Source of the DNA: Pontederia crassipes
Taxonomy: Eukaryota > Streptophyta > Magnoliopsida > Commelinales > Pontederiaceae
NCBI GenBank assembly: GCA_030549335.1
Contig: CM060193.1
Location: 49,247,891 to 49,311,890, forward strand
Direction of reading: 5' to 3'
DNA: 64,000 nucleotides
Under the pieces are notes generated by a model. It had not been told where the DNA came from. It did no database searches and was given only the letters and a program-made list of their open reading frames with translations. Positions within the stretch are counted from its first letter, which is position 1; every line of letters begins with the position of its first letter. This document shows positions 26,853 to 41,391 of this stretch, piece by piece. The translations under genes were made by a program, and so were the position numbers.

Positions 26853-27154
26853 ACGCGATTTGAAAAAATCGTGCGAGCAATATCACATGCTAGTGGAGAA
26901 TGTTACATATGATATTAGAGCCACTCTGCGTGAGCCTTTGTACATGGTGGGATGTGATCACTCAACGAGGACGTTAAATTCCCTAGGGAGGGAAGGATGC
27001 ATGAAGTATGCCTCATGGATTAGTCTCACATGCATAAGTTACGAGAAAAATATTGAGTATATATGGGAGCATATCTTTTGTTAAGTGTGATGAATTAAAA
27101 AATTGGGTCAAGGCCCAGAACGAACAATATTACATGCTGATTAAAAATGTCACA
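26853..27154 (+). mobile_element. Inverted TRIM copy (truncated 5' LTR, internal, 3' LTR)
   Basis: The end of an LTR (GAGAATGTTACA, to 26907) is followed by TATGATATTAGAGCC (primer-site-like). Next come an internal segment of 90 bp ending in AGGGAGGGAAGGA, and an LTR from TGCATG (26998) to TGTCACA (27154). It is the reverse complement arrangement of 26134-26778, so the two form a large imperfect inverted repeat. Confidence 0.7.
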
Positions 27155-27233
27155 ATAGAAGCCCTACCAAGCACCGTGCAAGCATGCATGGCACCATCGA
27201 CGACCTCTGCCATCGCTGACAATGCCTTGCGCG

Positions 27234-27900
27234 TGTCACGGGACGTTTCCCGTGACACGAAGCGTGAAGCCTCGCGGCACCAGTGCCGCTCAACTTATAG
27301 CCCTCGGCTGCTTAGCGCCGAAAACATGGAACACATGCAGCCGCCCCGCACTGCGTAATATTGCGGAGTACCAAGTTATCCGCCCTTAGGGCATTTATCT
27401 TGTAAGACCGTCTTTATGAATGGTCAAGTAGGTGACGTTCCCGTAGGGTACGTCTTTTGCATCTTCAATATGTAACAAGACTCCTATACCTACGGTACAC
27501 TGGGAGGAGTTCACTAATGCCTTCCGAGGCCCAATTGTATGTTATGTTTTATCATATTTAATACAAGTAAGCTTTCCTTTAATTCTAGTGTCATGGCCTT
27601 GAGCGTGGGGTGACAACTCACATCGGTGTCCCTTCGTGGCGTCCCGTGGTCCCTTCGTCGCCCCTTCGGACTTTAAGCGCCCAAGCGCTAACATTAGTGC
27701 CGCAACGCGCTAATGCCACGGTCTCGTGACGAGTAGTCCAACACTTTAGTCATGTCCGTGATTGAACGCCTATAAGAGCGACTCTCGGCAAAGTCGTCTC
27801 GACCATAAAACTTCCGCTGCAAACTCAAAACAGGCTTGGCTAGGTGCCTATCCGCTTAGTCGCCGCACGTGATCTAGTGTCCGAGAACGACCCCGTGACA
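27234..27900 (+). mobile_element. Solo LTR of the LARD-like family, inverted relative to 19158-25970
   Basis: Its reverse complement matches the LTR at 25343-25970, from the outermost GTCACGGGG through the 'CACGTGCGGCGACTAAGCGG' block to 'GCAGTGCGGGGCGGCTGCATG'. It keeps both TG and CA ends, and CGCG lies on both sides. The left edge is itself a palindrome, TGTCACGGGA...TCCCGTGACA (27234-27256). No internal sequence or second LTR follows. Confidence 0.75.
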
Positions 27901-28160
27901 CGCGCACGCAGGGGCTCGTGTCAGTCCCCACGTGCACGCGAGGCGCTGGCGACGACACCTAAGGTTGTTGGCGGTGCCCTACGTGCACGCAGGGGTCGTT
28001 TGGGGCACCTATGCACGTAGGTCCTACCAAGATGCCTGCGTGTGCGCAGGGCGTCGCCAATGTCTCCTATAGTCGCTAGAGGCACCCTGCCATGTAAGCA
28101 CCATGCCAAGTGCCTTGTGTGCGTGCAGGGCGTCATCGTGGTGGAGGCACGTAGGAGATG
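27901..28160. repeat. GC-rich CACTA block, right remnant
   Basis: CpG-rich sequence (GCGCACGCAGGGG, GGCGCTGGCGACGACACC, GCGTGTGCGCAGGGCGTCG) at about 550-800 bp from the right CACTA end, the same distance class as the block in the CACTA at 7426. Confidence 0.65.
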
Positions 28161-28379
28161 TGTTAAAAAAATACCTTTGGCTATGTCCAACCCTAAGCGA
28201 AGTCTGCAATATAAAAAGTTTTGTTTTTTTAGTTATTTCGGATGTATACGTAAGAAGAGTAGAGATAGAAATTATATGTTAACCTAAAAATCTTTTCTTT
28301 TTTTCTCAAAGATGTTATAGATAGAAGTTTTAGGGTTTTTTTTTATTTTGGCGTCAAACTGTATAAGTTGGAAGAAAAA

Positions 28380-28698
28380 TAATATTGTGACAAAATTTAT
28401 CACCATTGAATAATAATTAATTATTTGTGATAAAAATGTGATGAAATTAATTTCGGCGATTTATAATTTGTCACTTTTAAATCAATAATCACATTAATTA
28501 AATGTGCTACCACAAATCCATCACATGATTATGATGGATTTGTGATGTATAATACTGTGTATGATTATTTTCATCACAAGTCGGTCATTAACTACTAAAT
28601 AATTTTATTGTCACAAATTAATTATAAATTCGTCATATGTCCTGAGAAAATTTATCGTCACAAAAAAATTGTCACACAAATCATATTTTCTTGTAGTG
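28380..28698. repeat. CACTA terminal and subterminal repeats (right)
   Basis: TTTGTGA, GTCACAA and CATCACAAGTCGGTCATTAA motifs lead to the inverted terminus TTTTCTTGTAGTG at 28698. Confidence 0.75.
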
Positions 28699-30560
28699 AA
28701 TTCAGATTAAAAAATGTCGAACACGAATTTTTTTTTACCCAAATAGTTAGCGAAAAAAAAGATCTCCATCTAGAATGCTTCCTTTCACGCGACACCTCTC
28801 ATGCCTTAAATAAAAAATAATTTTTCTTAAACATAAATTAACATTTTTACTACTTCAAATTGAAAGAATGAGAGTGCACTATTTTTCTCCCATTGACAAT
28901 TGAAAAGACATTTCATTTTGAGAACTTGTTCTTCTTTCGGTCGAAATTTCAAAGCTTGTTTTTATGCAAAAAAAAGAAGAGAACTCCAGTTTCACATTAG
29001 TTAGTAATCCAAAAAAAACGTCTAGTAATTCAACGAAAAAAAGAAGTAATTCAAATTTTTATATTATATTGAAATGAATATATAAATCTGCAATTAAAAT
29101 TAGAAATAATTTTTAGATAACAAAATTTATTCAACTGATTATTTTTTTCATAATTTGTGCTATATAATAATGAATATTTCCATGACTAAAAAATTATACG
29201 CCCATTCTTACCGAATATGGTAGATTAATAGTTATTACAGTTTTCATAAAAGCGATGTCCAAACGGTCATGATTAATGTAGTTTCCTGTCGATTTGCACC
29301 CGATTTTCTGCTTTAATATTCGAGATCGTTTAAGATAAAAAATTCTATAAAATACTTTTTTAAAAACTCGGTTGACTTTTTCATTTATGATTCTGGTTAA
29401 ATATTTTATAATTCCATTTTCCATTCGTAAATTATACCATATTTTCATCTTATCAAGTTCTAATACTATCCACTCATCTTCCCTTAATTCAATCAACCCC
29501 AATGATCTAAATTATAATGAATTTAAAATCTTAAGTAATAAGAAAATCAAATAGGATCACGATGAAAAATGAGGTTAGAATGTCGGTCCTATTTATTTTT
29601 TTATTTTATTTTATAAAATTAAATATATAAAACTTTGAAAAAGGTTAAAAAAATAAATATATGACTAAAAGTAAGTGTATTTTAAATATTTGGAATTAAG
29701 AGGAAAGGTTTGAAGAGTTGAGATTAGATAAGTAAGAAATATTAAAAAAAACTAGAGCATAAAACGAGAATATATTACAATTTAGTGGTGAAAAATTAAA
29801 TTAACTTATGGTTTCCTCTACGATCCCCTCCATTTTGGCTAAAATGTATTTTAACCCTGGGAAGTAAGATTTCATGGTATGGCACTTTTTCAAAAGTGAC
29901 ATACTGCAAGTTTAAAAGATGAAAGAAAATAATTCCATGGGAAAGAAAGTATTACATATTAAATATTAAAAAAAATAGCTACTATATATTAAAATAACTC
30001 AGGTCAATCCATCGATCCGATCGAATCAAATATTAAAATAAAAAATAAAACATAAAAAATATTAAAAAAATTAGACGTATTTAAATTATAATGTAATGTC
30101 CTCCTCAGTCGCATAGATAAAATCTTTTCAATATTTGTTTTATTCATAACTACTCATAATTTTTTAGTTAGCAAATATTTAACTGATGACTTAATGCTTA
30201 CATTATTATATTATATTATTTGATTTGAATTATTATGTCATATTTTATATTTTTACTAAATAATATATTACATATTAATAATATTATTATAATGTTCTCT
30301 TTAACTTTTTTAATAACTTATATTATCTGATTCGCCTTCGTCCAACCTCATCCGTTAATCAATTCAGCATTCTCGTTTAATCGGGCAAAATCTTATAACA
30401 TTGATAAGACTTTGATATTTAATCTTTGATCAGATTAATTTCTAATAAAGAAAGAAAAGGTAATTCTCATTGTTGTGGCACGGATGAGCCATGTTCTGGC
30501 TTCCTTCAACAAGGTAAAGAGAGGGAGGGAGAATTCTGCCCGAAAGAAAAAATGAGAGAG
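28699..30560. other. AT-rich intergenic DNA
   Basis: I see no gene, repeat boundary or RNA. The largest ORF (29194-29502, minus, 102 codons) has no recognisable domain and lies in AT-rich sequence. A pyrimidine-rich tract (about 30577-30600) precedes the next promoter. Confidence 0.5.
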
Positions 30561-30648
30561 CCCAAGAAGTCACTACCTCTCTCTCTCTCCTCTCCTCTCT
30601 CATGTTTTCCTCTATCCCATTGCTGTGCGTTGCCTTCCAACACCTCCA

Positions 30649-30656
30649 TATAAAAA
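30649..30656 (+). promoter_or_regulatory. TATA box of the WDR26-like gene
   Basis: TATAAAAA within CTCCATATAAAAACC, downstream of a CTCTCTC pyrimidine patch. The leader would start about 30 bp downstream and include a (CTT)n/(CCT)n tract. Confidence 0.5.
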
Positions 30657-30717
30657 CCGACCAATCCACCCCCGCCCCAACCTCGCAGGTCCCTTCTTCT
30701 ATAGGCACCGCGTCGTC

Positions 30718-30772
30718 TCCTCTTCTTCTTCTTCTTCTTCTTCTTCTTCTTCCTCCTCCTCCTCCTCCTCAT
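30718..30772. repeat. (CTT)n(CCT)n microsatellite in the WDR26-like leader
   Basis: About eleven CTT units followed by about six CCT units, probably within the 5' untranslated region. Confidence 0.9.
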
Positions 30773-31987
30773 CTTTACTCTTCTTATTTCTTCGCCCCAA
30801 TTCCAATCCAAAGGCCCTTCGGCTCTCCTTTGGATTCCAGGCTTTGGGGCAGTAATCGAGCCTCGGAACCCCAATCGCAGGTTCTCGGTGGGGGAATCGG
30901 GAGATTCTTGTGTGGTTTTGGGAGGCATTCGAAGCTGTGCCTAAATTGGGGCAGGGTCGGTTGTTGGATCTGCGGGTGGTTCTTTGATCGTTTTGACACT
31001 CCTGGAGGCGGCAGCTCTTGGTATTGATCCTGCTTTCCGTGTTCTTTGATGCTAATTTGTTGAATTCACTAGGCGAATTGTATGTCTCTTGAGTTGGATG
31101 ATGTGATCGCTTGCTGCAGTTTCTTGCATCGTTGGTGGGATATTGTTGCAGGAAGCGGAATTTGATGCTTTTAATGTTTTGCATTAGATAATATTAGGCA
31201 TGGATGGTTGGAGTGTATCCGATTAGGATTCTGCCGCGTGGATGAGACCTCCGAGAGGTGGTGCAGAAAAATTTCACACTGCGTTAGGGGAATATGGACT
31301 AGTGAACTTTTTTGTTGGAAGAATCATTTAGACAAACCTTAATCCTTCTTCAAATTTGGCTGCCCCTGCAAATCTTGATGGCTACTACTGATTTAACCTT
31401 AGTCTTAACCGATCATTTTGACACTTGCTTTTGTTCCACATTTCTGGTTGATTACGTGACAACTAATTCCCACTCGGATGTAACTTCTTTCACTGTTGTT
31501 GTCGTGGCAAGGAAGCATTGAAGTTTTCTGATTGAGGAATGATGAATTTCGGTAGTTGCTGCATGTTATTTCTGTTGATGAAGAAGGTTCTGGCCATGCT
31601 TGTGGTCGATTTGGTATTCTTCAGTTTAGATGATTCTTATGATTCCAGCGGTGAGCAGCACAATGAGTAATCTCAGGAAGAACCATTTAGTTAAATTTTT
31701 CATAGGAGTGTAGCAATCTAGGGGCAAACGAAATTAATTGATTTATATTCTTATGAATGTGGCAACCATGGGAACCAAAAATTTATGTTTTCTGTTCTCT
31801 CTATTTATGGCTTCTGCTTAATAAACATTTGTGTAAATCTAGATGCATACTGATTTTGGGGGCTAACTACATTTTTTAATTGCACATGCAGGAATCTTTT
31901 TGCCATCTATTTCAAAGAAGCTGGGTTCATATTGCCTAGAATTTATAGTTTATTTCTTTGACCTATATGGGATGATTCTGGCATTTC

Positions 31988-34900
31988 ATGGGAAGTGTAG
32001 AAGATGATGAGCCACCCTCAAAACGTGTGAAAGCATCCTCAGTAGGATTTGAGTGTGTCTCAAATATTACATCCTCAGTAGGATTTGAGTGTGTCTCAAA
32101 TATTTCATCTATTTTAGATCCGATTGCTCCTTTGGGTGGTTCAATGGCCAAGCCTTTACCATCCCAAGGGCAAGATGATACTATTGGTTCTAAAGGAATT
32201 ATTAAGAGGGTTGAGTTCATAAGGATCATTACTAAAGCCCTTAATTCTCTTGGTTACGAGAGAAGTGGGGCAGTTTTGGAGGAAGAGTCTGGAGTATCCT
32301 TGCATTCTTCCACGGTGAATATTTTCAGGAAACAAGTGCTTGATGGAAATTGGAATGATAGTGTAGTCACACTGAATCAGATAGGATCTTTGAATGAAAA
32401 TGTTCTGAAATCTGCATCCTTCTTGATATTGGAACATAAATATTTTGAACTTTTGGAGAAGGATAGATACATGGATGCACTTGATACACTGAAACATGAG
32501 ATGGTTCCTCTTGGCAATAACACAAAGCGCTTGCATGAACTTGCTAGTTGCATTGTTTCTCCTTCAAGGTGTCATTTATCCGGGTTTGCTAAACTTGGCA
32601 TGGGGACCTCAAATGCACGATTAGAACTTCTTGAGGAATTGCAGGCGATTCTTCCCTCAAGCATCATGATACCTGAGAACAGACTATTAGAATTGGTGGA
32701 ACAGGCACTAAATGTGCAAAGAGAAACTTGTGCTTTCCACAATTGTCTTGATGGTTGTCTCTCATTATACGCTGACCATTGTTGCGGGAAAGAGCAATTG
32801 CATTTCCTTACTACACAGGTTAGGCCGAAGGAGTAGTCATTTAGTCTAGACATGCGACTGTTTTCCCTATTTTTCCCTTGCCAACTATATTTGAATGAAA
32901 TTCTTCAGAATTGTAATTCTCTTGATCTCAATGTTTTGCTATATCTGAACATAGGTATTGTTTGAACATCAAGGTGAAGTATGGTTTCTAAAGTTCTCAA
33001 ACGAAGGAGAGTATTTGGCATCTTCATCAAATGATATGTCTGCAATTATATGGGAGGTAATATGTTTCGTTGAGACTTTTCAATAGATGTTGATATGTCA
33101 TTTTACTATGAGACTCGACCCATCATCCCTCTCTTTATCGTAAATGAAACTCTCTCTCAAGTGATAACTTCCAGCTGCAACATGTTTAGCATATTCATTT
33201 TCAATATGGAACCTATACCATATCGACTATGCACAGTGATGCAATGTATTCTGTGTTTCTGGAGTTAATGATGATAAAGTACATTTAATACATTACATAG
33301 TCATTTTACTATACAAGTAATGAAGGATGGATACTTTTATTTCTTGATTTTTGTACTTAAAAGATTACGGTATTTTGTTACCGTGTCATTTTACTGTACA
33401 TGTAATGAAGGATGGATATTTTTATTTCTTGATTTTTGTACTTAAAAGATTATGGTATTTTCTTATTGGATTGTCCTACGAGCAATCCCAGCAACATAGA
33501 ATTTTTGCCATGAACATATTGTACTTATCATATTGCACACACTTCCCCCGTCAAAAAATATGGCAAATGCTTTCCCTGAAAAATCATATTGCATGTTCTT
33601 TTCAAATATTGTATCTGACAATATATTCAAATCTCAGCTTCTTTATGGAAACTCATTATTGCTTCTTCCAGACACAGACATATTCATTGTCATTGTCAAA
33701 TGCGAAGTTCTTTTTAAATTTTACTGCAAAAATTATTTGCAAAAAATGGCAGTCCAGTAGTGATGATTTGGCAGCAAATACTGTTGTCTTAAAAGAATTG
33801 CTTCGTTCCTAGTTCCTTGTATTATGAATTCTCTTCAATATTACTGCTAAATGTGTACATCTTTTTAGGGTAATAGAATTCCGTAGATACAGGAGAATTT
33901 GTTTTACAGGATAAGACTAAACTTCCATAACTGGGATTAACTTCATTTTATTTAAAGTAAATTTAATGTGACCTGCACATAGGTTCGTGGAGGTGACCTC
34001 ACTTTTAAGCACAAGCTAATTGGCCATCAGAAACCGGTCCTTATGGTTGCTTGGAGTCCTGATGACAGCCAGCTTCTAACATGTGGAGAGGAGGAAGCAG
34101 TTAGGCGTTGGGATGTTAAGTCAGGGGAATGCCTTCATGTCTATGAAAAAACTGGTTTCGGTGTGATTTCATGTGGCTGGTCACCTGATGGGACACAAAT
34201 ATTTTCTAGTGTCACAGATAAGACTATTTGTTTCTGGGATTTAGATGGAAAAGAATTGGATTCATGGAAAGGACTGCGACCGAGTAAGAACTTTGACGTT
34301 GGTATCACGAAAGATGGAAAGCTAATCATAAGCAAAGAAACTGTAATCTTGTTGCTAAATAGGGAAAGAAAGGTGGAGAAGCTGATAGAAGAGCAGCAGA
34401 CAATTATTTCATTTTCAGTATCTAGGGATGACAAACACCTGCTTGTTAATCTTTTAAACCAGGAGATTCATTTGTGGAGTATACAAGATGAACCTAAACT
34501 TATTACTAAGTACAAAGGTCACAAACGGACTCGAATGGCGATAGGATCTTGTTTTGGAGGATCTGATCAGTCTTTTATTGTCAGTGGAAGTGAAGATTCA
34601 AAGGTATGCGGTTACTAAAATCTTTTCAAAGTGTAAATGTATATTGAGTTATGACTACTATTCTTTCTTTTTTTTAAAGTACTATTGCTGTAACTCATTT
34701 TTTAAGATTTGTTTGCAGTACTTTTTACAACGAATTGACGTCGTAAGATCCATGTAAGCCGACCCCACCTAGTGGGATAAGGCTTTGTTGTTATTGTTGT
34801 TGTTGTTTGCAGTACTTTTTAGTTTTTACTCACATTAGTATTATAGACTCTACCCATGGAATTGCTGGCTTTCTTAAAATCATTGTAGAACTAAGCGAGG

Positions 34901-36044
34901 AGAAGGAGGGGGCCTCTCACCCACCCTCTGCAACCTCGCCGCCGCCCCCCCCCCCCCCCCCCCCCCCCCACCCCCCCCCACCCCCACCCACCCACCCACC
35001 CACCCACCCACGCGCCGCCATGGCATTTTTAAATTTTTTTTTAATATTGCCACGTTGAACGGTTAGTTACATGGAGGAGAGAGGTGATGGCCACGTAGAC
35101 GGAAAATCGGAAGACCGTCTATTCCAGGTAAAGAGGGCGCTATTACAAAGTGAAGTTGGAGTGCATCGCTGAGCAAATCTTAAAGTTGGAGGGCATTTGG
35201 TATAATTTTTCCTACATTTTTGTAATATAACAACATTTAATAAAATGGATGATTAACTTGGGCGTAGCAATATATAATTGAGCTTCTAGAACAAAATTAC
35301 TCTTGACATATCTAGAACAGAATTGCTTTTGAGTGGATGAGGAACAGTTTGTCTTTTGATGCTTTGAGGTATCTAATATGGTTTCTGGGTTCATCTGATA
35401 TTTACAAGAATTACTCTTGACGTCCTTTTATACCCTGGCAAAAGTATGATAAACTAAAAGAGTGGCATTTTAGTTATTTATGCCTCAAGTGACAAAGTAT
35501 AACATCTACACGATGGGTCTCAAAAGTTGGGTTGTATTCCTCCCTATTCATAGTGAATTCCATCATAGGTTCTTCAACAAATATACTTGGTGGGTTTTCC
35601 TCTTTGAGTAATATGGTCAATATATCATCAAGATACTCAGATATGAAACAAATATACTTTTATATGCGGCTCTCTGGCTCTAGTCAAATGGTGACTTATT
35701 TCATTTTTGAAGTCTAATATTCTCCATGGATTTTACTTTACTTTTCTCGCTTGTGTACAGGATATCACATGCCAGTTTCCTACTTGGCGTGGTTTATAAT
35801 TTTGCAATTATTGTGTTATCAGGTTTACATTTGGCACCGAGGCACTGGAAATCTCATTGGATCTTTGCCTGGTCATTCTGGCACTGTGAACAGTGTCAGT
35901 TGGAACCCATCGAACCCTCACATGTTTGCCTCTGCCAGTGACGACCGCACGATCCGCATCTGGGGAACAAGCAAGGCTCTTGTGCTGCACAAGGAAACCT
36001 ACAGCAATGGTGTCAAACATCATTGCAATGGAAATTCTAAATGA
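31988..36044 (+). CDS. WDR26: WD40 repeat-containing protein 26 (WDR26)-like, LisH/CTLH/WD40, 591 aa
   Basis: Four coding exons, 31988-32818, 32955-33056, 33983-34603 and 35823-36044, all joined in phase 0 at GT-AG introns, give 591 codons, close to plant WDR26 proteins. In order: an acidic/basic N-terminus (PPSKRVK) with a duplicated 12-residue block (17-40), a LisH motif (about 75-107), a CTLH region (about 110-170, including [15 protein letters not shown] and [12 protein letters not shown]), then WD40 repeats from about 278 to 580 ([36 protein letters not shown]). In eukaryotes WDR26/Gid7 is a subunit of the CTLH/GID ubiquitin ligase, and the plant homologue binds RanBPM. The ATG at 31988 is preceded by a likely 5'-UTR intron (donor near 31022, acceptors near 31132 or 31891), which I cannot fix without transcripts. 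Intron 3 holds a SINE and a C-rich tract. Confidence 0.93.
33301..33465. repeat. Tandem duplication (period 85 bp) in intron 2 of the WDR26-like gene
   Basis: TCATTTTACT(A/G)TACA...GTAATGAAGGATGGATA...CTTGATTTTTGTACTTAAAAGATTA occurs at 33301 and again at 33386 with few differences. Confidence 0.85.
34728..34803 (+). mobile_element. 5'-truncated Au-type SINE in intron 3 of the WDR26-like gene
   Basis: The body contains CGACCCCACCTAGTGGGATA followed by AGGCTTTGTTGTTATTGTTGT, the 3' end of plant Au SINEs with their GTT-repeat tail. It is flanked by a perfect 18-bp direct repeat (34710-34727 and 34804-34821, TGTTTGCAGTACTTTTTA), the expected target-site duplication of LINE-dependent insertion. 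Only 76 bp of the element are present. Confidence 0.9.
34944..35010. repeat. Poly-C and (CCCA)n low-complexity tract in intron 3
   Basis: A C run of about 25 is followed by CCCCCCA and CCCACCCA units. The length is uncertain because such tracts are error-prone. Confidence 0.9.
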
Positions 36045-36660
36045 TGAAGGTTGAATCAGTCCAGTGCGTTTGATTTCCCTGACTACTTCATTGACATTGT
36101 AAATTCTTTTCCTCCTCTGAGTTGATGGCAAACGCGGGGCGCAACGGTCCCGTTGCTGTATGCTAAAAAAACCGCTTACTTCAGACAATTAAGGTCATCT
36201 GATTACTTAGCGAAGGCTGAATTCTTCTCTGGCTTTGATTCTTGTGTGTTCGACATTCTCTAGACTTTGTATCCATATCTCACAAAGCGTATCTTTTTAC
36301 CACATTATCATACAAAATGAATCTGGTAAGAAAATCCGAGCAAGTTGTTAAAATCTTCTACTGCTACTTGCTTCTTTACAAGAAAAAAAAAAGAGAACTA
36401 ATATGAACTGCTAGATCAACCTTTTTCCCCCTTATATCAAGTGATGGACAACTGCTACTGTCTGTCAAGCGATCCCTGGAAATGCTATCACTGATGGTGT
36501 TTCAACTGAAGGGTCAAGGGTGACAACATTCCTATACTCTTCGTCCTTTGGGCAAATCTTCAGGACAGGAGTTGGCAAAAATATGATATAACCGTAATTT
36601 CCTTAAACGGAGACGGAAATGATGGCTATAAGTTACTTATCCAAGTTAGTGGGAAAAAAA
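36045..36660. other. 3' flank of the WDR26-like gene
   Basis: It contains the likely 3' UTR. No other gene is seen before the miniature element at 36661. Confidence 0.4.
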
Positions 36661-37414
36661 TCAATGTTATCAAAATTGGATCGGATCAATCGATTCAACC
36701 GTGAATCGGTCAAAAATTTGGTTCGGTTTGACATTAAAATCGGTTTTGTCAATTGGGAAAAACTGATTGAACCGGCCGGTGAATTGTGCTGGTTGACTCG
36801 GTTCAATCCGGTTCAATGCAATTTTTGAAGAATAACATTGAAAAAATGATAAAAATAGGAATGTTAAAAAAGGAAAAAAGAAAGAAATATAACAAAGATA
36901 AAAAAAAGAAGGAATATGATATGTCTAAATTAAATAGGAATTGAAATAAAAAAAGGTAGGTATTTAAAATTGAATAATATTAAAATGAGAAATTATCAAA
37001 GGGAGAAAATAAAAAGGAAAGTGTTAAAGAAAAAGAAAAATAAGAATAATTTAATATAAAATTTATTGATATAGCATTTATCATCATTAAATAATAGATA
37101 TTAAATTAATAATAATTTATTTATATTTATATGTTAATCATTATTAAAAAATTTAATAAATAAAAAATATGTTATATTAATTTTTAATATTATTAATAGG
37201 TTATTAGTACAATATTCATATACTATATTATATAACTTATATTATATCTTTATAATTATTATAAATAATATTATTTTAATAAAATTCGATTCAATCCAAT
37301 CAAATCCGGTCGGATCGGTCCAACCGCGACCCAGTAAGAAACCTGGTTCGATTGCCGAACCGCGATCCAATAAAAAATTTGGTTCGATCGTCGGTCCGAT
37401 TATGAAAACATTGA
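36661..37414. mobile_element. Miniature inverted-repeat transposable element (MULE-like), 754 bp
   Basis: Inverted ends: TCAATGTTATCAAAATTGGATCGG on the left against TCAATGTTTTCATAATCGGACCG from the right on the minus strand. Subterminal GGTTCGGTTTGAC, GAACCGGCCGGT and GGTCGGATCGGTCCAACCG phrases surround an AT-rich core without ORFs. The 'accggaccggttcaa' style of terminus is common in non-autonomous Mutator-type elements of plants. A target duplication cannot be verified because both flanks are A-rich. Confidence 0.65.
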
Positions 37415-37669
37415 AAAAATCGACTAAATTTTTGAAGTATGGAACGAAATATTTTGTTTTTTAGATGGTATTATTAGTATTATTATTAAACACAAGAAAA
37501 TAAAATTTCCCGTAATTATCTTTCGGTGAAACAATAAATAAAAAAGAAACAAAATGTTTACATATTCCAGCAGCCCGATAAAAATTACGTCTCTTAGGAC
37601 CAGATTCTATCCTATTTCCTCTCCGCGTTACGAAGACCCTCTCTTCCCTTTCCACGCGAGAACCACGTG

Positions 37670-41391
<3,722 letters not shown>

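Larger units (their letters stand above)
16801..28698 (-). mobile_element. CACTA (En/Spm) transposon derivative packed with nested LTR elements
   Basis: The left terminus is CACTACAAGAAAAC at 16801 and the right terminus TTTTCTTGTAGTG ends at 28698, a proper inverted pair. Flanking triplets are AAC and AAT, a 2-of-3 match for a 3-bp target duplication. Subterminal GTCACAA/TTGTGAC arrays occupy both ends (about 16830-17290 and 28380-28690). The minus orientation is inferred: remnants resembling the transposase 3' region lie near the left end, and the GC-rich block near the right end, mirroring the CACTA at 7426. The domain at 9501-10170 of the other copy is not seen, so this is a deletion derivative. 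The GC-rich block is broken up by three LTR insertions. Confidence 0.75.

Noticed and set aside
25343..27900. Inverted arms of about 630-670 bp suggesting a DNA transposon with long terminal inverted repeats
   Set aside because: The left arm is an LTR with a primer site next to it and a partner LTR at 19158. The right arm is an independent solo LTR in opposite orientation. The inverted arrangement is coincidental.
29194..29502. 102-codon ORF on the minus strand
   Set aside because: AT-rich, no recognisable domain, no nearby promoter or splice pattern.
30602..31027. 141-codon ORF over the leader of the WDR26-like gene
   Set aside because: It begins upstream of the TATA box and owes its length to the CTT/CCT microsatellite; no domain. 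The opposite-strand poly-Lys/Glu ORFs have the same cause.
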